Numbered from the stretch's first letter, positions 7,333 through 16,936 are shown. The stretch is 64,000 bases of DNA from RFPW01 sp040401595 (GCA_040401595.1 JBBAOE010000018.1:18797-82796), one strand, 5' to 3'. Numbers and translations: made by a program. Notes: a model not told the origin generated them from the sequence alone.

Positions 7333-8748
7333 TCAAAGGATCTTGCCTGGGTTCATCCGATTGTGCGGATCAAGCGCCTGCTTGATGGCTTGCATCATGG
7401 CGAGCTCGACCGGTGATTTACGCAGGCGCAATTCCGCCCGTTTCAGTTGACCGATGCCGTGTTCTGCCGAGATCGAGCCGGCGCGCGCCTGCACCCGATC
7501 GTTGACCACAGTGGCAATTTCAGCCTGATAAGCGAGCAGGTCGTTGGGCGCCATACCAGGCGGTGCGGCCACGTTGTAGTGCAGGTTGCCATCGCCCAGG
7601 TGCCCGAACACGACGAGCCGGGCACCGGGCAGCACTTGATCGATCGCTTGCCCGGCATCGGCTGCAAAGTCCGGAATCGCGGCCAGTGGCAGCGCGATGT
7701 CGTGCTTCAGATTGGCACCTTCGCGCGCCTGACCTTCGGGGATCCGTTCGCGAATCCGCCAGAAGGCCTGGCTTTGGGCGAGCGACTGCGCCACCAGCGC
7801 GTCCTGGACAACCCCGCGCTCGAATGCCAACGCAAGCAGGGATTCGAAGCGTTCACGGGCATGGACTTCGCTCTCGGTATCGGAGGATTCCAGCAAAACA
7901 GTCCAGGCTGGCAGCGGCGAGAACGGGGGGCGTTCATCGGCGAACTGGGCCCCGACCACGTCAATACTGACTTCTGACATGATTTCAAACGCTGTCAGAG
8001 CTGGGCCCAGGTGCGCGCGGGCGACGGACAACAGTTCGAGCGCAGCGTCGAGCGAATCGATCGCGGCCAACGCGGTCACTTGTGCGGCGGGACGGGGCTG
8101 TAGCGCCAGGACGGCTGCAGTGATGATGCCCAGTGTACCTTCTGCGCCAATGAACAGATCGCGCAGGTCGTATCCCGTATTGTCTTTGCGAAGCGCCCGC
8201 AGCCCATCCCACACGTCGCCGTTTGCCGTGACGACTTCGAGTCCAAGGCACTGCGCCCGAGCATTGCCATAACGCAAGACCTGGGTGCCACCCGCGTTGG
8301 TCGAGAGATTGCCACCGATCGAGCAACTGCCTTCGGCGGCCAGCGACAGCGGAAACAGCCGGTCAGCATGCGCGGCCGCCTGCTGGATCTCGGCCAGGAT
8401 GCAACCGGCCTCCACGGTGATCGTGTCAGCGCGGGTGTCGATCGCCCGGATGCGGTTCATCCGCCGCAGCGAGATGACGACGGACTGGCCTGAGGTGTCT
8501 GGCGTGGCGCCGCCCACGAGGCCGGTATTACCGCCCTGCGGGACGATGGAGATGCCATGTGCGGCGCACAGTTTGACCAGTGCGGCGACTTCTTCCGTAT
8601 TGCCCGGCAGGGCGACGCCGATCGCGTTGCCGTGATAGCGCTTGCGCCAGTCGGTCAGAAACGGTTCGGTGTCGCTGGATTGTGTGACCAGGTGCCCCTT
8701 GAGCAGAGCACTCGCTTGGGCGATCCAGTCAGTGGGGTTTGGACGCAT
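7333..8748 (-). CDS. FAD-linked 2-hydroxyacid dehydrogenase (D-lactate/D-2-hydroxyglutarate type)
   Basis: Flavoprotein of the GlcD/D2HGDH superfamily oxidising a D-2-hydroxy acid in the cytoplasm or at the membrane. The FAD-binding PCMH domain carries PQGGNTGLVGGATPD and AEGSCSIGGNLSTNAGG. IGAEGTLGIIT closes that domain. The C-terminal cap has GHLGDGNLHYN with the metal-binding histidine and EHGIGQLKR near the end. The ATG giving MRPNPTDW is the most likely start (471 aa); the frame is open 24 codons further. It overlaps the DUF2069 gene by 20 bases and may be co-transcribed with wrbA. The exact substrate cannot be read from the sequence. Confidence 0.85.
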   Translation of the reverse strand: MRPNPTDWIAQASALLKGHLVTQSSDTEPFLTDWRKRYHGNAIGVALPGNTEEVAALVKLCAAHGISIVPQGGNTGLVGGATPDTSGQSVVISLRRMNRIRAIDTRADTITVEAGCILAEIQQAAAHADRLFPLSLAAEGSCSIGGNLSTNAGGTQVLRYGNARAQCLGLEVVTANGDVWDGLRALRKDNTGYDLRDLFIGAEGTLGIITAAVLALQPRPAAQVTALAAIDSLDAALELLSVARAHLGPALTAFEIMSEVSIDVVGAQFADERPPFSPLPAWTVLLESSDTESEVHARERFESLLALAFERGVVQDALVAQSLAQSQAFWRIRERIPEGQAREGANLKHDIALPLAAIPDFAADAGQAIDQVLPGARLVVFGHLGDGNLHYNVAAPPGMAPNDLLAYQAEIATVVNDRVQARAGSISAEHGIGQLKRAELRLRKSPVELAMMQAIKQALDPHNRMNPGKIL

Positions 8749-9172
8749 GGTTGGCCTCGGCAGGATCCGCAGCCGGGCCGCCTCCGCGGGTCCCTTTGGC
8801 CCAGAGGAGGGTGGCTGCAAAGACGACAGTGGACAGGAAGGTCTCGAGCCAGGCCAGGCTGGCGGACAAGCCCGGATCGCTCGTGGCGCGTACCAGCCCC
8901 TCGGTGAGATAGATCTGAATGACCAGCGAGAGGGCTTGCACAGCTCGCCGCTGGCTGCGCCACAGGCCCGGCACCAGCAGGATCAGGGGTACAACCTTCA
9001 GAAACAGCATGCTGCCGCCTGGCCGAAGTGGCGCCAGCCAGATCTCCCAAAGCAGGCCCAGCAAGATCAGGGCGACGACGCCGCCCAGAGTGGCCAGGCG
9101 CAGGACGGACAGCGAGGGTGCCGTGGCTGACTGCGCAGGCAAGGTCGGCGGCGAGTTCGGGGGTTGGGTCAT
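8729..9172 (-). CDS. DUF2069 membrane protein
   Basis: Small inner-membrane protein of the DUF2069 family, function unknown. Membrane spans lie at about residues 26-44, 55-72, 79-95 and 107-125. They include the characteristic PLRPGGSMLFLKVVPL and YLTEGLVRATSD segments. A hydrophilic proline-rich N-terminus and a short charged tail flank them. Its start shares bases with the wrbA stop (TGATG arrangement) and its end overlaps the hydroxyacid dehydrogenase start, so the three genes look like one operon. The wrbA-DUF2069 pair is common in Burkholderiales. Confidence 0.82.
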   Translation of the reverse strand: MTQPPNSPPTLPAQSATAPSLSVLRLATLGGVVALILLGLLWEIWLAPLRPGGSMLFLKVVPLILLVPGLWRSQRRAVQALSLVIQIYLTEGLVRATSDPGLSASLAWLETFLSTVVFAATLLWAKGTRGGGPAADPAEANHASKPH

Positions 9173-9780
9173 CAGCGCCGCTGGCCTGCTGTGGCCAGGG
9201 CGAGCGCGGTTTCACCGAGTCGGCGACCCTGCGCAAGGGCCAGCCGACGTTCATCGGGATCGAGGGAGGCGCTGTGGTTGGACCCGGCGACATGCGACGC
9301 GCCGTAGGGCGTTCCGCCCCGGGTGGTCCGTGAGAGTTCAGGGTTGGTGTAGGGGAGACCGACGATCAGCATGCCGTGATGCAGGAGCGGCAGCATCATG
9401 CTGATGAGGGTTGTTTCCTGACCGCCATGCAGGCTTCCAGTCGAGGTGAAGACCGCGGCGGGTTTGCCCGAGAGGCCACCCGACATCCAGACCGGAGTCG
9501 TCGTATCGAGAAAATGCTTGAGCGCCGAAGCCATGTTGCCAAAGCGTGTGGGTGATCCGAGGGCGAGCCCGATACATTCCTCCAGATCCCGCAGTTCGGC
9601 ATACGGGGGGCCATCAGCGGGAATGTCTGGGGCGACGGCTGCGCAGACGGCAGAAACGTCGGGCACCGTGCGCAGGCGTGCGCCGACGCCGGGTACCGAT
9701 TCGATACCCTCAGCGATCGCTTCTGCCAGGCGTCGGGTCGAGCCGTTACGACTCCAGTACAGGACGAGGATTTCTTGCAT
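9172..9780 (-). CDS. wrbA: NAD(P)H:quinone oxidoreductase WrbA
   Basis: Flavodoxin-fold enzyme that reduces quinones by two electrons and is tied to oxidative-stress defence. The FMN phosphate loop is YWSRNGSTRRLAEA at the start. GSPTRFGNMASALKHFLD and FTSTGSLHGGQETTL bind the isoalloxazine ring, and PYGASHVAG near the C-terminus is diagnostic of WrbA. Length is 202 aa, as expected. The ATG fits the family start. It lies 14 bases from the divergent YihY gene, so the two promoters must overlap the coding ends. Confidence 0.93.
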   Translation of the reverse strand: MQEILVLYWSRNGSTRRLAEAIAEGIESVPGVGARLRTVPDVSAVCAAVAPDIPADGPPYAELRDLEECIGLALGSPTRFGNMASALKHFLDTTTPVWMSGGLSGKPAAVFTSTGSLHGGQETTLISMMLPLLHHGMLIVGLPYTNPELSRTTRGGTPYGASHVAGSNHSASLDPDERRLALAQGRRLGETALALATAGQRR

Positions 9781-9794
9781 GGCTCGAAGGTAAC

Positions 9795-11111
9795 ATGGGC
9801 CTCCCATCCGCAGATCTGGATCCAATGACCGAGGCCCTGACAAATCGTCCGTCCGTGCTGGATGCGACCGCGTTTTTGCGCTTGCTGTCGCTGCGCGCTC
9901 GCGAAGCCCGGGTCGCGCAGACCGCATCGAGCCTGGCGTTTTTGTCCCTGTTGGCGGTCGTGCCGATGGTGGCCATTGCCTTTGCTGTGCTGACGATCCT
10001 GCCCGCCTTTGGCGATCTGCGCGGTTCGCTGCAGGCGTTTTTCGCGAGCCAGCTCTTCCCTCCGGCGTTCAGCGAAACCGTCGTTCAGTATGTCAATCAG
10101 TTCGCATCGAAAGCCGACAAATTGTCTGTTGTCGGTATCTTCATTCTGTTTCTGACCGCACTGTCTGCTTTGCGTACGATCGAACGTACCCTTGACGGGA
10201 TCTGGGGCGTCGCCGATCGGCGGCCGTGGGCGCATCGACTCGCGCTGTACTGGACCATCATGACCCTCGGGCCGCTGCTGGCAGGTGGCAGCGTCGCGAT
10301 TCATTCCTATTTCTGGACGGTCACGCGTTCCCTGGGACAGAAGGGCGTGATTGCTGCCAGTGCGTGGACCGATATCGTTCCATGGTTGATGACGACGGTC
10401 GCGGTCTCGCTGCTCTACCGCCTATTGCCCAATACCCTCGTGCGCTGGCGCGATGCCTTGATTGCAGGTGCGTTGGCGGGACTCGCACTGGAATTTCTGA
10501 AAGGCGCTTTTGGCTGGTACGTCCGTCAGGTCGATAGCTTTACGGTGGTCTACGGGACGTTCGCTGCGCTGCCGGCATTTCTCGTCTGGCTCTATACGCT
10601 ATGGCTGGTTGTGTTGGGGGGAGCGCTGCTGGCTGCGAATCTTCCGCATTGGGGGGCGGCCTCGGAAGCGCGTGCCGCCGAAGCGCCCGGGACCCGCTTT
10701 GAGTTGGCGCTCGAGGTCTTGATGGCCCTGGTCGGGCAAGCCAGAAGCGCCGCCCCGCCCAGGGCCGTATCGGCCTTGAAACCCCTGTTTCGCAGCGATG
10801 CAACGGCCGCCTTGCAGCTGTCCGAGCTTCTCGAGCGTGCTGGCTATCTGCGCCGTTTGTCGTCGACCCTGAGTACGACAGGCGTGGTGATTTGGGACGA
10901 GGTCTGGGTTCTGGCCAAAGACCCGGCGCAACTCACGTTGCGCCCGCTGTTCGAATTGCTTTGGTTGGGCGACCGGGTTGGGTCGCTGACGAGCGGACGG
11001 TCCGACCTTGTCGTCGGGATCGGCGCGGACGGCCGGTCAGTGGGTCTGCCGCGCCTTGATGTGTCGCTGGCCGCCATGGCCTCCTCACGCGCTCGCACCG
11101 ATTCACACTGA
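9795..11111 (+). CDS. YihY/virulence factor BrkB family membrane protein
   Basis: Polytopic inner-membrane protein of the YihY/BrkB family, often mislabelled ribonuclease BN. About six membrane spans occupy residues 40-300. They include the family segments ASSLAFLSLLAVVPMVAI, TLDGIWGV and VVYGTFAALPAFLVWLY. The cytoplasmic C-terminal extension (about 140 residues) resembles the winged-helix-like tail found in betaproteobacterial members. The chosen ATG has GAAGG just upstream; a second ATG ten codons on is possible. It is divergent from wrbA. Confidence 0.88.
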   Translation: MGLPSADLDPMTEALTNRPSVLDATAFLRLLSLRAREARVAQTASSLAFLSLLAVVPMVAIAFAVLTILPAFGDLRGSLQAFFASQLFPPAFSETVVQYVNQFASKADKLSVVGIFILFLTALSALRTIERTLDGIWGVADRRPWAHRLALYWTIMTLGPLLAGGSVAIHSYFWTVTRSLGQKGVIAASAWTDIVPWLMTTVAVSLLYRLLPNTLVRWRDALIAGALAGLALEFLKGAFGWYVRQVDSFTVVYGTFAALPAFLVWLYTLWLVVLGGALLAANLPHWGAASEARAAEAPGTRFELALEVLMALVGQARSAAPPRAVSALKPLFRSDATAALQLSELLERAGYLRRLSSTLSTTGVVIWDEVWVLAKDPAQLTLRPLFELLWLGDRVGSLTSGRSDLVVGIGADGRSVGLPRLDVSLAAMASSRARTDSH

Positions 11112-11202
11112 TCCCTTGGGCAGCGCAAGCGCTGGCATAATCAAAGGCTCCTGTCACCTTGTTGGCTCTGGTTCAACGACCGGGGCGCGCTTTGGATTGC
11201 CC

Positions 11203-12618
11203 ATGACCGCCCGTACGCTCTACGACAAACTCTGGGATTCGCACGTCGTCCATCGTGCGGACGATGGCACTTGCCTGCTCTATATCGATCGCCACCTGGT
11301 GCATGAAGTCACCAGCCCGCAAGCGTTCGAGGGTCTGAAGCTCGCGGGGCGTCCGCTGTGGCGCGGGTCGGCCAATCTGGCAGTGGTCGATCACAACGTC
11401 CCGACGACCGATCGCTCGGAGGGCGTGGCCGGAATCACCGATGAGATCGCCCGCTTGCAGGTCGAAACTCTCGACCTCAACGCGCGCGCGCATCACCTGA
11501 CCTATTTTGATATTGCCGATCGCCGTCAAGGCATCGTCCATGTGATTGGCCCGGAGCAGGGCGCGACCCTGCCCGGCATGACAGTGGTCTGTGGGGACAG
11601 TCATACCAGTACCCACGGCGCCTTTGCTTGCCTTGCGTTCGGAATCGGCACCAGCGAAGTCGAACATGTGCTGGGGACGCAGACGCTCGTGGCGCGGCCG
11701 ATGAAGCGGATGCGCGTTCGGATCGAAGGCGCGGCGGGACGAGGTGTGACAGCCAAGGATCTCGTGCTGGCTGTGATCGGGCGGATCGGGACCGCAGGCG
11801 GGACCGGATATGCGATTGAATTTGCCGGCAGCGCAGTTCGAGCGCTGTCGATGGAAGGGCGCATGACGATGTGCAACATGTCGATCGAGGCGGGGGCACG
11901 CGCTGGCATGGTCGCGGTCGACGAGACGACCATTGCTTATCTTCGCGGCCGTCCGATGGCACCGCAGGGGGCGGAGTGGGACCAGGCTGTCGCGCTCTGG
12001 CGAACCCTCGTGAGCGACGACAATGCGAGCTTTGATGCCGAGGTTCTGCTAGATGCGGGATCAATCAAACCTCACGTGACCTGGGGCACCTCGCCCGAGA
12101 TGGTTACGACGATCGACGGGCGTGTACCGGATCCCGAACGCGAAAAGGACGCCGTGCGCCGCGAAGGCTACGAGCGCGCCCTGGTTTATATGGGTCTGGT
12201 GCCCAATACGCCGATCACCGATATCCGGATCGACCGGGTCTTTATCGGCTCTTGTACGAATTCCCGGATCGAGGACTTACGTGCCGCTGCCTCGGTAGCG
12301 CGCGGTCGTCGCAAAGCCGATTCGGTGCGCCAGGTGATGGTCGTGCCAGGTTCTGGGCTGGTGAAAACGCAGGCGGAATCGGAAGGCTTGGACCGGATTT
12401 TTCGCGATGCAGGGTTCGAGTGGCGTGAGCCCGGTTGTTCGATGTGCCTGGCGATGAACGATGATCGGCTCGAGCCGGGCGAGCGTTGCGCAAGCACGAG
12501 CAATCGCAATTTTGAAGGGCGTCAGGGGACGGGGGGACGCACCCATCTGGTGAGCCCGGCCATGGCAGCCGCCGCCGCGATTGCGGGGCACTTTGTCGAT
12601 GTGCGCCAGCTCGCCTGA
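11203..12618 (+). CDS. leuC: 3-isopropylmalate dehydratase large subunit
   Basis: Large subunit of isopropylmalate isomerase, a [4Fe-4S] aconitase-family enzyme of leucine synthesis. The three cluster cysteines are visible in IGSCTNSRIEDLRAA and EPGCSMCLAMN. Substrate-binding VCGDSHTSTHGAF and the early DHNVPTTDR are intact. Length is 471 aa, full size. The ATG giving MTARTLYDKLWDSH matches the family start; the frame is open upstream but without homology. First gene of leuC-leuD-leuB. A CATAAT lies about 65 bases upstream, but no good -35 partner is seen. Confidence 0.96.
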   Translation: MTARTLYDKLWDSHVVHRADDGTCLLYIDRHLVHEVTSPQAFEGLKLAGRPLWRGSANLAVVDHNVPTTDRSEGVAGITDEIARLQVETLDLNARAHHLTYFDIADRRQGIVHVIGPEQGATLPGMTVVCGDSHTSTHGAFACLAFGIGTSEVEHVLGTQTLVARPMKRMRVRIEGAAGRGVTAKDLVLAVIGRIGTAGGTGYAIEFAGSAVRALSMEGRMTMCNMSIEAGARAGMVAVDETTIAYLRGRPMAPQGAEWDQAVALWRTLVSDDNASFDAEVLLDAGSIKPHVTWGTSPEMVTTIDGRVPDPEREKDAVRREGYERALVYMGLVPNTPITDIRIDRVFIGSCTNSRIEDLRAAASVARGRRKADSVRQVMVVPGSGLVKTQAESEGLDRIFRDAGFEWREPGCSMCLAMNDDRLEPGERCASTSNRNFEGRQGTGGRTHLVSPAMAAAAAIAGHFVDVRQLA

Positions 12619-12664
12619 AGCGGATTAACTTGACGATATCGACCTGAAACGAGGATCGGAGCTC

Positions 12665-13324
12665 ATGGAGAAATTTACCCTGCACCGGGGCCTGGTGGCA
12701 CCTCTGGATCGTGCCAATGTCGATACCGATGCCATCATTCCGAAGCAATTTTTGAAGTCGATTCATCGCACCGGTTTCGGCGTCAACTTGTTTGATGGTT
12801 GGCGCTATCTCGACAAGGGCGAGCCTGGGCAGGACTGCAGCCGCCGCCCGCTCAACCCCCAGTTTGTGCTGAATGAATCCCGTTACCGGGGCGCGAGCAT
12901 TCTGCTGGCGCGCCGTAACTTTGGTTGTGGGTCGAGCCGCGAGCATGCGCCATGGGCCTTGCAAGACTACGGCTTTCGCGCCGTCATTGCGCCGAGCTTT
13001 GCCGACATCTTTTTTAATAATTGTTTCAAGAACGGACTGCTCCCCATCGTCTTGCCCGAGTCGGCGATGGATCGTCTGTTTGCGGACGCGGCCGCTTTTC
13101 CGGGCTTCGAGTTGGTGGTCGATCTCGGCGAGCAACGGGTGGCGGCCGTCGATGGTTCAGTGAGCTTTGAATTTGAGGTCGATCCGCACCGGCGCTGGTG
13201 TCTGATGAACGGCTTTGACGATATCGGCCTGACGCTGCGCCATGCCGATCTGATTCGGGAGTTCGAGGCGCGCCGGCTTGCCGAGCAGCCCTGGTTGGGC
13301 CGCACCCTTGAGGCCAAGATTTGA
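12665..13324 (+). CDS. leuD: 3-isopropylmalate dehydratase small subunit
   Basis: Swivelling small subunit that completes the isopropylmalate isomerase with LeuC. Recognisable by NVDTDAIIPKQFLK at the start, and by NFGCGSSREHAPWAL and FADIFFNNCFKNG in the middle. Length is 219 aa, normal for the proteobacterial type. It follows leuC by 46 bases. The stop codon falls inside the first unit of a 9-base tandem repeat, so repeat changes there would alter the leuD-leuB spacer and not the protein. Confidence 0.96.
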   Translation: MEKFTLHRGLVAPLDRANVDTDAIIPKQFLKSIHRTGFGVNLFDGWRYLDKGEPGQDCSRRPLNPQFVLNESRYRGASILLARRNFGCGSSREHAPWALQDYGFRAVIAPSFADIFFNNCFKNGLLPIVLPESAMDRLFADAAAFPGFELVVDLGEQRVAAVDGSVSFEFEVDPHRRWCLMNGFDDIGLTLRHADLIREFEARRLAEQPWLGRTLEAKI

Positions 13325-13354
13325 ACGAGTTGAACGAGTTGAACGAGTTGAACG
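13321..13354 (+). repeat. 9-base tandem repeat between leuD and leuB
   Basis: The unit TTGAACGAG occurs 3.8 times, starting within the leuD stop region and filling most of the leuD-leuB spacer. Confidence 0.9.
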
Positions 13355-13371
13355 TATAGGCAGGCGGATTA

Positions 13372-14439
13372 ATGAAAATTGCGGTACTCGCCGGCGACGG
13401 CATTGGATCCGAGATCACGGCACAGGCGCTTCGGGTGCTCGATGTTCTCGTTCGCGACGGCTTGCATGCCGAGACCGAACCGGGGCTGGTCGGGGGCGCT
13501 GCGGTCGATGCAACAGGCGATCCTTTGCCCGAGGCGACCGAGCGCCTCTGTGCTGGCGCTGACGCGATCCTGTTTGGTGCTGTCGGCGGCCCTCAGTACG
13601 ACACGCTTGCGCGTGCGCAACGTCCGGAACAGGGGCTGCTGCGGCTGCGCAAGCGCTTCGACCTGTTCGCCAACCTGCGCCCGGCGCTGGTCTACGACGA
13701 GTTGGCGCACGCCAGTCCGCTTAAGCGTGAACTGGTCCTGGGTCTCGACATCTTGATCGTGCGCGAACTCACCAGCGATATTTACTTTGGGCAGCCGCGA
13801 GGCATCCGGATTAATGAGGCCGGTGAGCGCGAAGGCTTTGACACCATGCGGTATACCGAGAGCGAGATTCGCCGGATTGCGCATTCGGCCTTCCAGGCGG
13901 CGCGCAAGCGTTCCGCCAAGGTCACCTCGATCGACAAGAGCAACGTGCTCGAGACCACCCAGCTCTGGAAGGATGTCGTCACTGAAGTCGGCCAGGACTA
14001 TCCGGATGTGGCGCTCGCGCACATGCTGGTCGATAACGCCGCAATGCAGCTGGTGCGTAATCCACGCCAGTTCGATGTCGTTCTGGCCGGCAACATGTTT
14101 GGCGACATTCTCTCGGATGAGGCCTCGATGCTGACCGGTTCCATCGGTCTGCTGCCCAGTGCTTCGCTCAATGCCTCGGGTTTTGGGATGTATGAACCGA
14201 TCCACGGTTCGGCGCCCGATATTGCCGGCAAAGACCTGGCCAACCCCCTGGCGACGATCCTGTCGCTGGCCATGATGCTGCGCCACTCGCTGCACCAGGA
14301 GCAGGCTGCGCAGCGGGTCGAACAGGCCGTGCGCAGGGTGCTGGCGCAAGGGGTCCGAACGGGCGACATCGCGCAGGCGGGCGAGCCCACGGTCGGTTGT
14401 CGGGCGATGGGGGATGCGGTGGTTGCTGCGCTGGGCTGA
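13372..14439 (+). CDS. leuB: 3-isopropylmalate dehydrogenase
   Basis: NAD-dependent oxidative decarboxylation of 3-isopropylmalate in leucine synthesis. MKIAVLAGDGIG opens the protein. Other family segments are GAVGGPQYDT, RGLLRLRK-like EQGLLRLRKRFDLFANLRP, the catalytic TSIDKSNVL lysine and DNAAMQLVRNPRQFD. The nucleotide site is GSAPDIAGKDLANP. Length of 355 aa is standard. AGGCAGGCGG lies just ahead of the ATG. Confidence 0.96.
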   Translation: MKIAVLAGDGIGSEITAQALRVLDVLVRDGLHAETEPGLVGGAAVDATGDPLPEATERLCAGADAILFGAVGGPQYDTLARAQRPEQGLLRLRKRFDLFANLRPALVYDELAHASPLKRELVLGLDILIVRELTSDIYFGQPRGIRINEAGEREGFDTMRYTESEIRRIAHSAFQAARKRSAKVTSIDKSNVLETTQLWKDVVTEVGQDYPDVALAHMLVDNAAMQLVRNPRQFDVVLAGNMFGDILSDEASMLTGSIGLLPSASLNASGFGMYEPIHGSAPDIAGKDLANPLATILSLAMMLRHSLHQEQAAQRVEQAVRRVLAQGVRTGDIAQAGEPTVGCRAMGDAVVAALG

Positions 14440-14468
14440 TGAGTCCTGGTTGAATTGCATTCTGGAGA

Positions 14469-15608
14469 ATGACTGTGCTACGTGTTGGACTGGTGGGATG
14501 GCGGGGGATGGTCGGATCGGTACTGCTCGACCGGATGCAGGCAGAGGGCGACTTTGCGCTGATCGAACCGACCTTTTTCAGTACGTCCAACGCGGGGGGC
14601 GAAGCGCCTGCGCTGGGACAGCCGGGTGGCGAGACGCGACTCCAGGATGCGTCAGATCTCTCGGCACTGGGCCGGATGGACGTGGTCCTGACCTGTCAGG
14701 GCGGCGACTGGACGCAGGCTCTCTATCCGCAGTTGCGCTCGGCCGGTTGGCAGGGCATCTGGATTGATGCGGCCTCAACTCTGCGGATGCGCGATCACGC
14801 GCTGATCGTGCTGGATCCCGTGAACCGCGACGTCATTGACGCCGGCTTGAAGTCGGGAATTCGCGATTTCATCGGCGGCAATTGCACCGTCTCGCTGATG
14901 ATGATGGCGATGGGGGGCTTGCTGCGCGCGGGGCATGTGGAGTGGATCAGTGCCATGACCTATCAGGCCGCCTCGGGCGCCGGGGCCCAGAACATGCGCG
15001 AACTGCTGGCGCAGATGGGGGTGTTGCACGCAGCGGTGGCGTCTGATCTGGCCAATCCCGCATCGGCGATTCTGGACATTGACCGCAAGGTGACTGCGGC
15101 GCTCCGCGGAGCCGGGATGCCAACCCAGCATTTTCGGGGTGCTCCGCTTGCCGGCTCCCTGATCCCCTGGATCGATGTGCCAGTCGATCATGGTCAGACC
15201 AAGGAAGAATGGAAGGGCGGTGCCGAGCTCAACAAAATTCTTGGCGGGCCAGCGTTTCGCTCGCCTGGCAGCATCCCGGTCGACGGTTTGTGTGTCCGGG
15301 TGGGCGCCATGCGGTGTCATTCGCAGGGACTCACGATCAAGTTGCGTCAGGCGGTTCCCATCGATGAGGTGAGTGCGTTGCTGGCGGGTGGCAATGACTG
15401 GGTAAAGGTGGTGCCCAATGAGCGCGAGCGCTCAGAGCAAGAGCTGACGCCAGCCGCCGTGACCGGATCCTTGCAGGTGCCGATCGGGCGGCTCCACACG
15501 CTCGCCATGGGCCCCGATTACCTGGGCGCGTTTACCTGCGGCGACCAGCTGCTTTGGGGAGCGGCCGAGCCGCTACGCCGGATGCTTCGAATCCTCGTGC
15601 AGCGTTGA
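14469..15608 (+). CDS. asd: Aspartate-semialdehyde dehydrogenase
   Basis: Reductive dephosphorylation of aspartyl phosphate to aspartate semialdehyde, feeding lysine, methionine, threonine and diaminopimelate. The NADP loop is GLVGWRGMVGSVLLDRM. The active-site cysteine is in GGNCTVSLMM and the catalytic histidine in RVGAMRCHSQ. It is the proteobacterial (gram-negative) form, 379 aa. GGAG lies only two bases before the ATG and eight before an in-frame GTG two codons later, so the start could be either. It sits between leuB and the fimV-like gene as in many beta- and gammaproteobacteria. Confidence 0.95.
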   Translation: MTVLRVGLVGWRGMVGSVLLDRMQAEGDFALIEPTFFSTSNAGGEAPALGQPGGETRLQDASDLSALGRMDVVLTCQGGDWTQALYPQLRSAGWQGIWIDAASTLRMRDHALIVLDPVNRDVIDAGLKSGIRDFIGGNCTVSLMMMAMGGLLRAGHVEWISAMTYQAASGAGAQNMRELLAQMGVLHAAVASDLANPASAILDIDRKVTAALRGAGMPTQHFRGAPLAGSLIPWIDVPVDHGQTKEEWKGGAELNKILGGPAFRSPGSIPVDGLCVRVGAMRCHSQGLTIKLRQAVPIDEVSALLAGGNDWVKVVPNERERSEQELTPAAVTGSLQVPIGRLHTLAMGPDYLGAFTCGDQLLWGAAEPLRRMLRILVQR

Positions 15609-15697
15609 ATCTCTTGCGAGTCTGACGGTGCCTGCTGTCAGTTCGACAGTGCTGACTGGCATCGCGGCATTCGGCGCTGGATGCTAGCCTTGTGTCC

Positions 15698-16936
15698 ATG
15701 AACGGGTTCATGCTCCGAGTATCTGTTGGCCCCGCCGGTCTGACGCCCCGATGGATGACCTGGCTGGTTTGCGGGCTGACCCTCATCGCTGCAGGGGCGG
15801 GGCCTCTGCGCGCGCAGCCTCAAGAGGCCGCAGGACGAGCTCCAGAATCGAAACTCAGTCCGGCCATACCCGTTCTCAAGCCGACTCCAGGTGTGCCCAA
15901 GCTCCCTGCGCGAGATCCGGCTCAGAGCTCGTCAGGACTCTATCGGGTCCGCCCCGGTGATTCGCTGGGGGGGATTGCAAATGACCTGATCGCGCAGGAG
16001 ATGGCAAACCCCGCGACCGCTCCCGCCGAAAAGCCCAGTGTCGCGCAACGCATGTTGGCGATTTATCGTGCCAATCCCAAGGCGTTTGCGGGTTCGATGC
16101 ACCAGTTGCTCGAAGGGGTCGAGCTGCGTTTGCCCACTGTCAAGGAAATCGCAGCCGTGGATCCGGGGTTGGCCCGTCTGGAGCTGCGTGATCAGACGTC
16201 GGAATACCTGGCAGAGCAGGCGCGCGCAGGCAACACCAGCGAATTGGCGCCGGCGTCCGAGGCCGAACAGGCCTTGACCGGGCTGCAGCGCGCGCTGCGG
16301 CGCAAGGATCGCGAATTGGCGGCCTTGCGCTCCGAGCTGGACAATCTGCGACTTTCGCCATCGGGGGCCGTTGGCGGGCCTGCCGCCCCCGGATCGGCCA
16401 ATGTTCAGAGCGGGTCGCCGGTCGCTGCGCAGTCGGGGTCAACTTCGACTACGACTGCGACTGCGTCCAGCCTGGCTTTGCCGAACGCTGCAACGTCCAG
16501 AAGTCCAGACCCCAGTCCGAGTCCTTTGATTAAGGCCCCTGATCCAACGGCCGCTGCTTCAGGCGGGGTGTTCTCGCCCTTGGGCCTCGCCGTCGCGGGC
16601 GCAATGGCCCTGATGGCTGGCCTGTTTGGGCAGTGGTTCCTGCGCCGACGCGGTCGTGATGGGGGCGAGCCTGCGTTTGGACCCTCGAGACCTTTGAGAC
16701 CCTCGGCAACCTCGGCAACCTCGGCACCATCGAGGCCCACGGGGTCAGCGGTCACCGAGGTCGGTGCCTGGAAAGAGGCCGAGATCCTCCAGCGGATGCC
16801 GGATCTGTCAGGATTCAGTGGTCTCGGATCTTCGAAGCCCAGCTCAGGTGAAAGCGTTGTGGATGGGGATTCAGGTGGGCCATCCATGAGCCCATCGTCC
16901 GGGCCCGGTCGGGTCCTATCGGGCAAAGGCCCTTAA
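15698..16936 (+). CDS. FimV-like LysM-domain membrane protein
   Basis: Inner-membrane protein with a periplasmic LysM domain, positioned like FimV (a type IV pilus/polar hub factor) between asd and truA. Signal or anchor sequence at about residues 17-42. The LysM/FimV region follows: YRVRPGDSLGGIANDL and then MLAIYRANPKAFAGSMHQLLEGVELRLP. After that come a coiled coil (LQRALRRKDRELAALRSELDNL), a Ser/Ala/Pro-rich linker, a membrane span near residue 300 and a basic cytoplasmic tail. It is much shorter than Pseudomonas FimV and lacks an obvious TPR end. A GTG two codons upstream is an alternative start. Confidence 0.78.
   Translation: MNGFMLRVSVGPAGLTPRWMTWLVCGLTLIAAGAGPLRAQPQEAAGRAPESKLSPAIPVLKPTPGVPKLPARDPAQSSSGLYRVRPGDSLGGIANDLIAQEMANPATAPAEKPSVAQRMLAIYRANPKAFAGSMHQLLEGVELRLPTVKEIAAVDPGLARLELRDQTSEYLAEQARAGNTSELAPASEAEQALTGLQRALRRKDRELAALRSELDNLRLSPSGAVGGPAAPGSANVQSGSPVAAQSGSTSTTTATASSLALPNAATSRSPDPSPSPLIKAPDPTAAASGGVFSPLGLAVAGAMALMAGLFGQWFLRRRGRDGGEPAFGPSRPLRPSATSATSAPSRPTGSAVTEVGAWKEAEILQRMPDLSGFSGLGSSKPSSGESVVDGDSGGPSMSPSSGPGRVLSGKGP
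16701..16727 (+). repeat. 9-base tandem repeat inside the fimV-like gene
   Basis: The unit CCTCGGCAA occurs three times, the last with one mismatch. Nine bases keep the frame and encode Ser-Ala-Thr triplets in the cytoplasmic tail. Confidence 0.85.

Noticed and set aside
15635..15649. CTGT-N7-ACAG in the spacer before the fimV-like gene, resembling a LexA box
   Set aside because: The spacing is seven, not eight, and no SOS gene follows; it is just a short hairpin-forming palindrome.
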